Assembly (NCBI GenBank): GCA_001950395.1
Contig: BDLO01000001.1
Location: 1,525,979 to 1,589,978, forward strand
Direction of reading: 5' to 3'
DNA length: 64,000 nucleotides
Source of the DNA: Coriobacteriaceae bacterium EMTCatB1
GTDB lineage: Bacteria > Actinomycetota > Coriobacteriia > Anaerosomatales > Anaerosomataceae
The translations under genes were made by a program, and so were the position numbers. Shown here piece by piece: positions 1-8,780 of the stretch. The notes beneath the pieces were generated by a model, which was not told the origin of the DNA, did no database searches, and worked only from the letters and a program-made list of their open reading frames with translations. Position 1 is the stretch's first letter; each line of letters starts with the position of its first letter.

Positions 1-12
1 GGTAGAACTATC

Positions 13-1116
13 ATGCGCGCGGCCTCGCGCGCGCTCGCAGTTGCCGCAACCGTCGTCGCCGCCCTCGCGGCGCACGGCGCGTTCGCGCAGGTGCCAGTGC
101 GGATCGACGGCGACGAGCTGAGGGTCCATCCGGGTGCGACGGTGTACGAAGTCGCGAGTCCACGGCTGCATGCCGCTCGCGGGGACTTGCTCGCCGCGTC
201 GGACGGGCGCGTGCTGGCGAGAGGCGGCGGGGGCGACGCCAGCATCGTCCTGAACGGTCGCGTCGCGTCAGGCGCCGAGGTCGTTCGACCCAGGGACGTC
301 ATCGCCGTGCAGCCGGGAGCCGACTCGGTGGAGACGACGACGGAGCGTCTCGAAGCCATCCCCATCCCCACCCGCATCGTGGGGAAGGGGGCAATCCTCA
401 CGCTGGCGGCGCCTGGGACTGCCGGCCTGCGACGTGTCGTGGTGGGCTCCGTGTCGGGCGACGTCGTGGCGAGCGAGACGGTCCGGCCGCCCGAGCCGAT
501 GGTGCTCAGGCGCGTCATAGACAGGAGCAAGAAGAAAGTCGCGCTCACCTTCGACGACGGCCCGTGGCCTCGGCAGACGGACGCCATTCTGAAGATCCTC
601 GAGGCGGAGGGCGTGCCGGCGACCTTCTTCGTGATCGGCAAGCAGGTGAAGGCGCATCCGGAGATCGTGCGCAGGGCGGTGCGAGCCGGGCACGCGATCG
701 GCAACCACACCTACCACCACGTGGACCTGACCGGCGTCGACGCCAAGCGTCGTGCGAGCGAGATCGCAGGCACGAGCCGTGTCATCGCGAGCGCAACGGG
801 CGTGACGACGCGGTGGTTGCGGCCGCCCGGCGGTCTCATCGACGCGGCGACGTACCGCGAGACGGCCGCACAGGGGTTGCGAGTCGTCCTGTGGACGGTC
901 GATCCCCAGGACTGGCGAGCTGGCAAGACGGCCGCCGAGATCGAGGCAGACGTCGTGAGGGCCGTCACGCCTGGCGCCGTCATCCTGCTCCACGACGGTG
1001 GCGGAGATCGGCGTCAGACGATTGCGGCGCTGCCAGGGATCATCCGGAAGCTGCGGGCGAAGGGGTACGAGTTCGTGCCGCTCGCGCAGGTCGGAGCCGT
1101 CAAGACGACGTGGTAA
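13..1116 (+). CDS. Secreted polysaccharide deacetylase (NodB-type) with N-terminal G5/DUF348-like region
   Basis: Signal peptide at N-terminus; VALTFDDGPWPRQTDAILKILEAEGVPATFFVIGKQ, GNHTYHHVDL and LRPPGG are NodB deacetylase motifs. Confidence 0.9.
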   Translation: MRAASRALAVAATVVAALAAHGAFAQVPVRIDGDELRVHPGATVYEVASPRLHAARGDLLAASDGRVLARGGGGDASIVLNGRVASGAEVVRPRDVIAVQPGADSVETTTERLEAIPIPTRIVGKGAILTLAAPGTAGLRRVVVGSVSGDVVASETVRPPEPMVLRRVIDRSKKKVALTFDDGPWPRQTDAILKILEAEGVPATFFVIGKQVKAHPEIVRRAVRAGHAIGNHTYHHVDLTGVDAKRRASEIAGTSRVIASATGVTTRWLRPPGGLIDAATYRETAAQGLRVVLWTVDPQDWRAGKTAAEIEADVVRAVTPGAVILLHDGGGDRRQTIAALPGIIRKLRAKGYEFVPLAQVGAVKTTW

Positions 1117-1708
1117 GCGGTCGGCTGCGGCGCCAGAAGGTGCCCCCTGGCGTGACGAGCACGTCGACCGGCCGGTCGTGAGGCGAGCAGGGGACCGACA
1201 CGAAGATCTGCTCGTCGTAGGCGACGCCGATGACGATCGCGTCGGGGCGGGCGTGCGCCAGGAGGCGGTCGTAGTAGCCGGCGCCCATACCCAACCGGTT
1301 GCAGGCCAGGTCGAACGCGACGCCCGGCACCACGAAGGCGTCCACGTGCTCGACCGGCACCACAGGAGCGTTCGGGCACGGCGCCTTGAGGCCGTAGGGA
1401 CCCGTGCAGAGCTCGTCGCCACGGCGGTACTCGTGCAGCGCGAGCTCGGTCGCAGAGGCGACGCGCGGAAGGACGACGCGCACACCGAGGTCCCAGAGCG
1501 CCTCGATGAGCGGGCCCACGTCGAGCTCCTCGGGCATAGCGCCGTACGCAGTCACGGTGCGCGCGCTGGCCATCTGCGGCAACGCGAGCACGGCAGCGGC
1601 AACGGCCTCGGCAGCGGCCGCTCTTTGCTCCGGCGTGACGGCGCGGCGAGATGAGCGGCCCCTCAATCGCAGCACCGACTTCGCCCGTGCCAGGTCCTCG
1701 TCAGGCAC
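1100..1708 (-). CDS. 5-formyltetrahydrofolate cyclo-ligase
   Basis: LPRVASATELALHEYRRGDEL...GLKAPCPNAPVVPVEHVDAFVVPGVAFDLACNRLGMGAGYYDRLL is the family signature; GTG start estimated inside a longer ORF. Confidence 0.87.
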   Translation of the reverse strand: MPDEDLARAKSVLRLRGRSSRRAVTPEQRAAAAEAVAAAVLALPQMASARTVTAYGAMPEELDVGPLIEALWDLGVRVVLPRVASATELALHEYRRGDELCTGPYGLKAPCPNAPVVPVEHVDAFVVPGVAFDLACNRLGMGAGYYDRLLAHARPDAIVIGVAYDEQIFVSVPCSPHDRPVDVLVTPGGTFWRRSRPLTTSS

Positions 1709-1758
1709 CGATTGCACCCCCTCAGGAGGGCATGATACACCGGACGGCCGGCACGGGC

Positions 1759-3006
1759 TCACCCGATGCCGAGCGCCGTCATCGCGAGCAGTGCGACGGT
1801 GAGCGCTATCACCACGACGATCGTCGTCCATCCGAGCACGTTGTTGAGACGGCTGTTGACGTGGCGCCCCATCACGCGCTGGTCGTTGATGATCACCATC
1901 ATGAATATGAGCAAGAACGGCAGCATGACACCGTTGACGACCTGGGACAGCAGCATGATGGCGATCAGGTCCAGCCGGGGCACGAGAATCACGGCTGCTG
2001 CCGCGAAGATCACGAAGGTGTACAGCCCGTTGAACGCCGGAGCTTCGTTCCACGTGTGATCGAGCCCGGCTTCCCACCCGAATGCCTCGCAGATTGCGTA
2101 CGAGGCGGTGAGGGGAAGCACTGCGGCGGAGAGGACCGACGCGGAGAGAAGTCCCACCGAGAAGAGCAGTTCGGCGTAGGGACCGGCCAGCGGCGCCAAC
2201 GCCCGAGCGGCCTCGCCCGCGTCCTGTATGGTGATGCCGGCAGGATGCAAGACGGTGCCGGTCGTGATGATGATGAAGCAGGCGACCAGGTTCGCCGAAA
2301 GCGCCCCGACGATGACGTCCCATCGCGCGAGCGCCCACTCCTTGATGGTGGTGCCCTTGTCGACGATGTTGCTCTGCACCAGGAACTGCATCCACGGCGC
2401 GATCGTGGTGCCGGTAAGGCCGATCGCGAGCGCGATGAACGCTTGCGTGGGGACGATGCGTGGCGTCACGAAGCTGCGCGCGACCTCGCCCCAGTCCGGT
2501 CTCGCGAGGAACGCCGCGAGCACGTACGAGACGAACACGGACGAAAGCGCGAGCAAGACCTTCTCGACGTTGCGGTACGAGCCGCGCGTGACGAGCATCC
2601 ACACGGCGAGCGCGGCGATCGGCACCGATATCAGTCGGGACACCCCGAACAGCTCCATCGCAGCCGCGATGCCGGCGAACTCAGCAACCGTCGTCGCGGC
2701 GTTGCTGGTGAGCAGCAGCAGCATCGCGAGGAAGGTCGGACGAAGGCCGAATCGCTCACGGATGAGCGCAGCGAAGCCCTTGCCGGTTACCGCTCCCATG
2801 CGCCCCGCCATCTCCTGGACGATGGCGAACGAGGGCGTCATCGCGAGCATCATCCAGAGCATCGTATAGCCGTAGCGCGCTCCGGCGACGGAGTAGGTCG
2901 AGATTCCGCCGGAGTCGTTGCCGGCCGATGCGGCGATGATGCCAGGCCCGATCACGCCAAGTACGGCGAGCAGGCTCGTCCTCTTCTTCACGTCAGAGGC
3001 CGCCAC
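1759..3006 (-). CDS. NRAMP-family divalent metal transporter, NRMT (Mg2+) type
   Basis: GPGIIAASAGNDSGGISTYSVAGARYGYTMLW (TM1) and GLTGTTIAPWMQFLVQSNIV (TM6); GTG start just after the stop of the upstream gene. Confidence 0.88.
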   Translation of the reverse strand: MAASDVKKRTSLLAVLGVIGPGIIAASAGNDSGGISTYSVAGARYGYTMLWMMLAMTPSFAIVQEMAGRMGAVTGKGFAALIRERFGLRPTFLAMLLLLTSNAATTVAEFAGIAAAMELFGVSRLISVPIAALAVWMLVTRGSYRNVEKVLLALSSVFVSYVLAAFLARPDWGEVARSFVTPRIVPTQAFIALAIGLTGTTIAPWMQFLVQSNIVDKGTTIKEWALARWDVIVGALSANLVACFIIITTGTVLHPAGITIQDAGEAARALAPLAGPYAELLFSVGLLSASVLSAAVLPLTASYAICEAFGWEAGLDHTWNEAPAFNGLYTFVIFAAAAVILVPRLDLIAIMLLSQVVNGVMLPFLLIFMMVIINDQRVMGRHVNSRLNNVLGWTTIVVVIALTVALLAMTALGIG

Positions 3007-3008
3007 GG

Positions 3009-4847
3009 CTATCCCAGCTCGATCCAGGCGCCGAGGGCGTATGCGAGCCCGAGGTACGCGGCGCTGCCAACGACCATCGCTGCGAGCGTAAGAAGCGAGC
3101 TCGGGGGCGTCTTGCCGGCGTCGCTCGCCTTGAGAGCCGCCTCGCCGAGAGCGCTGCCGACGAAGACGGTCACGAGCACCGCTGCGGCAGTGACAAGCGC
3201 GAACAAGGCGGCCGTGCCAGCCTCCGCGGTCCCGGCGACCTCGACCCACAGGAACGCCACCGCGGCTGCGGCCACGGCCACGGCGCTGCCGATGCCGCTC
3301 TCGCGCAGGAGCCGCCGGGCGAACGACGGATGCTCGCCGCCGGGAGTGGCGTCGATGAGCTCTGTGATCGTGCGAGACGAGACCTCGTCCGCGGCCCGAA
3401 GGATGATCGGCGAGAGGATCGCCGCCGCGAGCACGAGGTCGCAGGCGGCTGGGAGCTTGGAGCACGCCTGAGCGTTTCGGTTCAGCGATGCGGCTGCGAG
3501 CAATGCGAGGGCCCAGAGCGCGACCCAGGCGTTGCGCCGGACGATAAGCCACCAGGCCGTGGCGAGCGGTCCGCGCTCGCGGGACGCGCCGGTCGCCAGC
3601 TCGAGATCCTCCGCCGACTCCTCTTCAAGGACTTCCAGGGCGTCGTCGACCGTGACGACGCCGAGGAGCTTGCCTGTCTCGTCGACGACGGGCAAGGCGA
3701 GCAGGTCGTACTTGCTCATCGTCTCCGCGACGTCCTCCTGGTCGTCGTCGACGTGCGCGGTGATCACGTCCCGCGAGACGATGTCGGCGATCTTCGTGCC
3801 CGGGTCAGACAGAACGAGGTCGCGGAGCGACACGACGCCCTCGAGGCGACCGTCTGCATCCACGACGTAGATGTAGTAGAGGCTCTCGTTCTCGGAGGAC
3901 TCTTTGCGGATGTGCTCGATCACCTCCGAGACAGTCATGTCCTCGGTTACGCGCGTGACCTCGGGAGTCATGATGCCACCAGCAGTCTTCTCCCGGTAAC
4001 CGAGGAGCGACCGGATGGCGCGCGCTTCGTTCACGCCCATGAGGCGCAGGAGGGCCTCTGCTTTGTCGTAGGGTAGGTCGCCTATGATGTCGGCGGCGTC
4101 GTCGGGATCCATGATCTCGAGGATGTCGGACGCGCGCTGTGCGCCGAGGTCGCCGATGACCTCTGCCTGGAAGGCGTCCTCCAACTCGGAGATCGTCTCG
4201 GCCGCTTGCGAGTTGTCGAGGTGCTCGAAGACCTTTGCGCGCTGGGCAGGAGTGAGCTGCTCGAGAACGTCGGCGATGTCCGCGGGATGCAGCTCGTGAA
4301 GGCGCTTGTGCGTGACGGAAAGCTTGACCTGCGACAGGTCGCGCTCCAGAAGGTCCATGTAGTTCCACGCGATGATGTTCTCGGGAAGTTCCTTGCCGAA
4401 GAGCTTGGCGATTCTCTCAGCCGCCGTTTCGAGCGCGGGGTGCAGGCCGCGCAAGATGCCGCGGATGCCGACTTCGGCGCCGAGGAGGCGGAGCTGATTG
4501 CGCGACTCCGAGAGCTTCAGGTCGTTCACGCGCACGACCTTCATGCCCTGCGTGTCGACGATCTGCTTGTTCAGGAGGTCGCGCGCGAGGAGGATCTCGT
4601 CGGGTTGGAGGTAGCTGAACCTGAGCGCGTCTTTGGTGGCGTTGAGCACCACCTTGTCGTCGTCGATGGACTCGACGTACTTGCGCCATGACAGCATGAA
4701 CGGCGTCTTGCCCGGCCCGAGGAACGCGAGGGCAGTCACGCGCGGGAACACCTCGCCCGTGGCGACGGCGACATCGCTGATGCGCCCGATGGTCTCGCCA
4801 GCGGCATCGACCACCGGCTTGCCCAGCATGCGGGTCAAGTAGAACAC
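3009..4847 (-). CDS. PRC-barrel + MgtE_N + CBS pair + C-terminal membrane domain (MgtE-like)
   Basis: N-terminal PRC-barrel (LGKPVVDAAGETIGRISDVAV), MgtE_N (LHPADIADVLEQLTPAQRAKVFEHLD), MTPEVTRVTEDMTV/VVSLRDLVLSD CBS motifs, hydrophobic C-terminus. Confidence 0.88.
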   Translation of the reverse strand: MFYLTRMLGKPVVDAAGETIGRISDVAVATGEVFPRVTALAFLGPGKTPFMLSWRKYVESIDDDKVVLNATKDALRFSYLQPDEILLARDLLNKQIVDTQGMKVVRVNDLKLSESRNQLRLLGAEVGIRGILRGLHPALETAAERIAKLFGKELPENIIAWNYMDLLERDLSQVKLSVTHKRLHELHPADIADVLEQLTPAQRAKVFEHLDNSQAAETISELEDAFQAEVIGDLGAQRASDILEIMDPDDAADIIGDLPYDKAEALLRLMGVNEARAIRSLLGYREKTAGGIMTPEVTRVTEDMTVSEVIEHIRKESSENESLYYIYVVDADGRLEGVVSLRDLVLSDPGTKIADIVSRDVITAHVDDDQEDVAETMSKYDLLALPVVDETGKLLGVVTVDDALEVLEEESAEDLELATGASRERGPLATAWWLIVRRNAWVALWALALLAAASLNRNAQACSKLPAACDLVLAAAILSPIILRAADEVSSRTITELIDATPGGEHPSFARRLLRESGIGSAVAVAAAAVAFLWVEVAGTAEAGTAALFALVTAAAVLVTVFVGSALGEAALKASDAGKTPPSSLLTLAAMVVGSAAYLGLAYALGAWIELG

Positions 4848-4983
4848 GGTCGCTCCCTTCCCCCGGCGCGCGCCAAGGGGCCTGCTCGCGGGTCCCGCGC
4901 CCCCGGCAGGCGGGAGCGGGGACCTACTGACTGAACGGTCTCACAGAGGTCCTCTTCGTCCGGCTACAGGTCAAGACAACGAG

Positions 4984-5019
4984 AAGGCCCCTCCGTCGGC
5001 ACGAGCGACGAGGGGCCTT
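4984..5019 (-). terminator. Strong stem-loop in leader of the MgtE-like gene (candidate riboswitch-controlled terminator)
   Basis: aaggcccctcCGTCggcacgaGCGACGaggggcctt inverted repeat; on the minus strand followed by TCTCGTTGTCTT. Confidence 0.6.
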
Positions 5020-5131
5020 GGCATGCGGTGCACCTGGCGGAGACAGCTCCGCCGTCCATTCCCTCGTCTGTGGTTTGAGCACTGTCCGACGTAGGGAGCG
5101 CTGCCGCGCCCGGGGCGTCGCGCCCCGCACC

Positions 5132-5250
5132 CCAGCCACCTTAGCCGTCCCCTTAAGCCGGAGAGGGCTGTTCTACCCATTGGCGTCTCTCGACATTTCC
5201 GGGCAGTGGCCTGTGTTCGGACAGGAGCCGCACCGAACGGAACGGATCCT
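5132..5250 (-). promoter_or_regulatory. M-box (ykoK-type) Mg2+ riboswitch aptamer
   Basis: Minus strand reads GGTGCGGCTCCTGTCCGAACACAGGCCACTGCCCGGAAATGTCGAGAGACGCCAATGGGTAGAACAGCCC...ACGGCTAAGG, matching the conserved M-box core GGTGAGGCTCCT / GCCCxGAAATGTCGAGAGACGCCAATGGGT / CTAAGG. Confidence 0.9.
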
Positions 5251-5333
5251 TTCACGCTGTCAACGCCTCTTTCGAGGCGTGCCGATTGTAGACCGCATCG
5301 CCTACGGCGTGCAATGCATACGCAGGGGAAATT

Positions 5334-6218
5334 TCACGCTCCAAGGCTCTGGCGCGCCGCAAGCCACGTCTCCGCGAGCTCGGCCCACCCCTCGCCGCGC
5401 GGGCGTGTCGTGACTGCGACGTTGGGGCGGCTGCGAGCCGCAGCCACCGCGCCCGCGTCGTCGAGCGCGTTCGCGACCAGCACGAGGAGCGCTGTGGCGT
5501 CGGCCATCTCCACGTCGGTCGCGGAGTCCCCGATCGAGAGCGCTTCCTGCGCGGAAAGCTCGAACCGCTCGAGCACGAGGGCGATAGCGCGCGTCTTGCT
5601 CGTCCCGCGCGGCACGAGGTGGTAGGCGTGCACCTCGTCCACTCCCACGAGCGTGTGCCTGGGCGGACGGACGATGCCGTTGTCGATGATGTCGATCGGC
5701 AGGGGCAGCTCGTCCAAGACGGCCTGGGCGGCCGCGATGTCGACGTTGCCGCGCAGCACGTGCGTCGCGATCCGGTCGACGTGCCACGGGTCGTGGTTCT
5801 CGATGCGACCGGGGAACGCCTCCGCGAGCGCGTCCAGCGCGCCTACGCGGACGATCGCCTCCCACGGCGTCTCCTCGTCAGCGAGCGCGTCCGCGGGCCA
5901 GTCTCCCGTGAGGTACAGCGGCTCCTCGTAGCGACCGAACTGCACCACGCAGCCGAGCTCGGCGATGAAGGCATGCCAACCGAGCAGGCGGGAGATCTCG
6001 GTGCACTGCATGCGGTTCCTGCCCGTCGTGATGACGACGGGCAGCCCGACGCGGTTGACCTCGACCACGGCCGCTGCCGTGCGCACGCACGGGCGTCCGG
6101 CGGCGTCTGCCAGCAGCGTCCCGCCGGGAGCGACCAGCGTCCCGTCTACGTCGGTGAAGAGGATCCGGGCTTTGGCGAGCGTCTGCGCGTGCTTGTCGCC
6201 GAGCGTTGGCAGCGTCAT
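5334..6218 (-). CDS. HAD-superfamily (IIB-like) hydrolase
   Basis: ILFTDVDGTLVAPGG, TTGRNR, GTSKTRAIALVLERFELSAQEALSIGDSATDVEMADATAL. Confidence 0.85.
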   Translation of the reverse strand: MTLPTLGDKHAQTLAKARILFTDVDGTLVAPGGTLLADAAGRPCVRTAAAVVEVNRVGLPVVITTGRNRMQCTEISRLLGWHAFIAELGCVVQFGRYEEPLYLTGDWPADALADEETPWEAIVRVGALDALAEAFPGRIENHDPWHVDRIATHVLRGNVDIAAAQAVLDELPLPIDIIDNGIVRPPRHTLVGVDEVHAYHLVPRGTSKTRAIALVLERFELSAQEALSIGDSATDVEMADATALLVLVANALDDAGAVAAARSRPNVAVTTRPRGEGWAELAETWLAARQSLGA

Positions 6219-6327
6219 TCTCGGGTCCCTCCGTGAGGCGTCGGCACTTACACTACCCGAGCGCGGCGCGGTGTGGTAGCGGTGTCTATAATGGGGAAGC
6301 ACCGTTGGGGACCGCGAAGGAGGACCC

Positions 6328-6945
6328 ATGGCTCCGGCCGACGAGGCAAGCCGTTTCGAGCTGCCGTACCCGCAGTACCGCTGCGCGATATGCGGCGAGG
6401 ACCTGCCGCTCGGAGACGCGCACATGTCCGTGACCTGCGCGACGCACCGTGCTGCCGGAGAGGACGTCGCTTTCGAGATACGGCCTGCCGTTCCCTCTGA
6501 CCGCCACGACATCGAGGCGATCTGCGACCAGGCGTGGGGCGAGACCGAGGTCGACGCGTTCGGTCGCACCTTCGACGTGCTGGAGTGCGACAACCTGGTC
6601 GCGATCGCAGAAGACAGTCTCGCGGGGCTCATCTCGCTCGCCATCGACCGAGGAGAGCTCGCCATCGTGCTGCTCTCGGTCTACCCGCGTTACCAGGGCT
6701 CGGGGGTCGGCGCCGCCCTGGTGGAAGCCGCTGTCGAGGAAGCGCGCGCCCGACGGCTTCCGTTCGTGAAGGTCGCCACCACCAACGACGACATCCCCGC
6801 GCTGTACTTCTACCAGCGGCGCGGATTCGTGCTCTACGACCTCGCAGCGGGCGAGATGGTCGACCACCACGGCGAGGTGGTCCCGGGATTCGCTCGCATA
6901 CCGGTGCGAGACGAGCTGCGGCTGCGCAGGCCCGTGTGCCCGTGA
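6328..6945 (+). CDS. GNAT-family N-acetyltransferase with short Cys-containing N-terminus
   Basis: VYPRYQGSGVGAALVEAAVEEARARRLPFVKVATTNDDIPALYFYQRRGF acetyl-CoA binding motif; N-terminal YRCAICGEDLP. Confidence 0.85.
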   Translation: MAPADEASRFELPYPQYRCAICGEDLPLGDAHMSVTCATHRAAGEDVAFEIRPAVPSDRHDIEAICDQAWGETEVDAFGRTFDVLECDNLVAIAEDSLAGLISLAIDRGELAIVLLSVYPRYQGSGVGAALVEAAVEEARARRLPFVKVATTNDDIPALYFYQRRGFVLYDLAAGEMVDHHGEVVPGFARIPVRDELRLRRPVCP

Positions 6946-6982
6946 AGACGCCCAACCAGGCGATCGATTCGAAGGAGGATCC

Positions 6983-7981
6983 GTGAACAGACGATGGATC
7001 GCGTCCGCCCTTGCGGTCGCGCTGGCGACAAGCGCGCTTCTCGGGGTCGGCGGGTGCGCGAAGAAGGCCAGCGCTCCGGCAACTGATGGCACGGCGATCG
7101 AAGCCACGCCCGAGCCCATCCGCATCGGGGTGCTGCCCACCGAGGACTCGCTGCCGCTGTGGGTAGCGGAGCAGCAGGGGCTGTTCCAGAAGGCGGGCAT
7201 CGACGTGAAGATCGTCACCTTCCAGGCGGCGCAAGAGCGCGATGCGGCCTTCGCGTCGGGGTCGATCGACGCGTACATGGGCGACATCATCGCCTCAGCC
7301 ATGCTCGAAGCGGGCGGCTCGCCCGTGTCGCTCGTCACGGTGATGTTGGGCGCTACGCCTCAGCAGGGACGGTTCGGGATCGTGGCGAAGCCGGGCTCTA
7401 AGGCCACCAAACTCACGGACCTCGCCGGCGTGCCCATCGGCACGTCGAGCGCGTCGATCCAGGAGTACGTCGTCGACAAGCTGATGGCGAGCGCAGGCGT
7501 GGAAGCGGACCAGGTGAAGAAGGAGATCGTGCCGAAGGTGCCGGTGCGGCTCGAGCTGCTCATGAGCGGAAAGCTTGAGGCGGCGGCGCTGCCCGAGCCG
7601 CTCCTCTCGCTCGCCGAGAAGCAAGGCGCTGTCCTGATCGCGGACGACACCAAGGGAGAGAACCTCACACAGACGGTCCTCGGCGTCTCGGACAAGTACC
7701 TCGCGGTTCCGGGCGGGATGGTGACGGTCGGACGGCTGCTGGACGTGTGGGACGAGGCCGTCGACGTGGTGAACGCGGATCCAGGAGCGTGGCGTGCGCT
7801 TCTCGTCGATAAGGCGCGGCTGCCCGAGCCGATCAAGGACACGTACGTCGTCAACGAGTACCCCAAGGCGCAAGCGCCGAGCGAGCAGATGGTGACGCCG
7901 GTCCTGGAGTGGATGCGGGCGAAGGGTCTGCTCAAGACGGAACTCGGCTACTCAGATCTAGTGCAAGAGATCCCGAGGTAG
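6983..7981 (+). CDS. ABC transporter substrate-binding lipoprotein (NMT1/THI5/SsuA-like)
   Basis: Lipobox LLGVGGC; IRIGVLPTEDSLPLWVAEQQGLFQKAGIDVKIV; followed by ATPase and permease genes. Confidence 0.87.
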   Translation: MNRRWIASALAVALATSALLGVGGCAKKASAPATDGTAIEATPEPIRIGVLPTEDSLPLWVAEQQGLFQKAGIDVKIVTFQAAQERDAAFASGSIDAYMGDIIASAMLEAGGSPVSLVTVMLGATPQQGRFGIVAKPGSKATKLTDLAGVPIGTSSASIQEYVVDKLMASAGVEADQVKKEIVPKVPVRLELLMSGKLEAAALPEPLLSLAEKQGAVLIADDTKGENLTQTVLGVSDKYLAVPGGMVTVGRLLDVWDEAVDVVNADPGAWRALLVDKARLPEPIKDTYVVNEYPKAQAPSEQMVTPVLEWMRAKGLLKTELGYSDLVQEIPR

Positions 7982-7991
7982 GCCGCTTGCC

Positions 7992-8780
7992 GTGGCGAGG
8001 ATCGAGGTCGACGGGCTGACCGTACGCTATCCGGGCGCCGCGCCGGTGTTGGCGCTCGACGCGCTCGACCTCGACGTCGGGGACGGCGAGCCGATCGCAG
8101 TGATCGGTCCTTCGGGCTGCGGCAAGTCGACGCTCTTGCTCGTGCTCGCGGGGCTCGTCGCGGCAACTGAAGGGAGCGTACGTGTAGGCGGCGAGGCGCT
8201 CGCTGGCGCGCGCAGGCGCACCGCGCTCATGCTGCAAGACTTCGGCCTGCTGCCGTGGAAGACCGTCGAGCACAACGCGGGGCTCGGGCTCGAGATCCGC
8301 GGGGTCGACCCGATGACCAGACGAGCGACGGTCGCGGCCGTCCTGGAGCGTCTCGGGCTTGCGGGCTTCGGGCACGCGTACCCCGCCGAGCTCTCCGGCG
8401 GCATGCGCCAGCGCGTCGCGTTGGCCCGCGCGCTCGCGCTGGAAGCCGACGTGCTGCTCATGGACGAACCGCTCTCCGCGCTCGACGCGCTCACACGCGA
8501 GGACTTGCAGGGCCTCCTGTTCGAGCTTTGGCAGCAGCGCGGTCACACGCAGGTGCTGGTGACGCACTCCATCGAAGAGGCGGTGCTCTTGGGCAGGCGC
8601 ATCGTCGTGATGACGCCGCGGCCCGGGCGGGTGGCCGCCGTGCTCGACAATCCGGAGATGGAGCAGCCGGGGTACCGCTCGACTGAGACGTTCCTGCGCC
8701 GCTGCGTTGCGCTCAGGCAGATGCTCGAGTCCGAGGGCGCTTTCGAGTCCGCCGCCGGAGCTGCGAGGGCAGAGGCGTGA
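7992..8780 (+). CDS. ABC transporter ATP-binding protein (SsuB/TauB-like)
   Basis: GPSGCGKSTLLLVLAG, LSGGMRQRVALARAL, VLLMDEPLSALD. Confidence 0.92.
   Translation: MARIEVDGLTVRYPGAAPVLALDALDLDVGDGEPIAVIGPSGCGKSTLLLVLAGLVAATEGSVRVGGEALAGARRRTALMLQDFGLLPWKTVEHNAGLGLEIRGVDPMTRRATVAAVLERLGLAGFGHAYPAELSGGMRQRVALARALALEADVLLMDEPLSALDALTREDLQGLLFELWQQRGHTQVLVTHSIEEAVLLGRRIVVMTPRPGRVAAVLDNPEMEQPGYRSTETFLRRCVALRQMLESEGAFESAAGAARAEA

Noticed and set aside
1651-3471. 606-aa plus-strand ORF over the NRAMP gene
   Set aside because: His/Arg/Asp-rich low-complexity shadow of the minus-strand transporter
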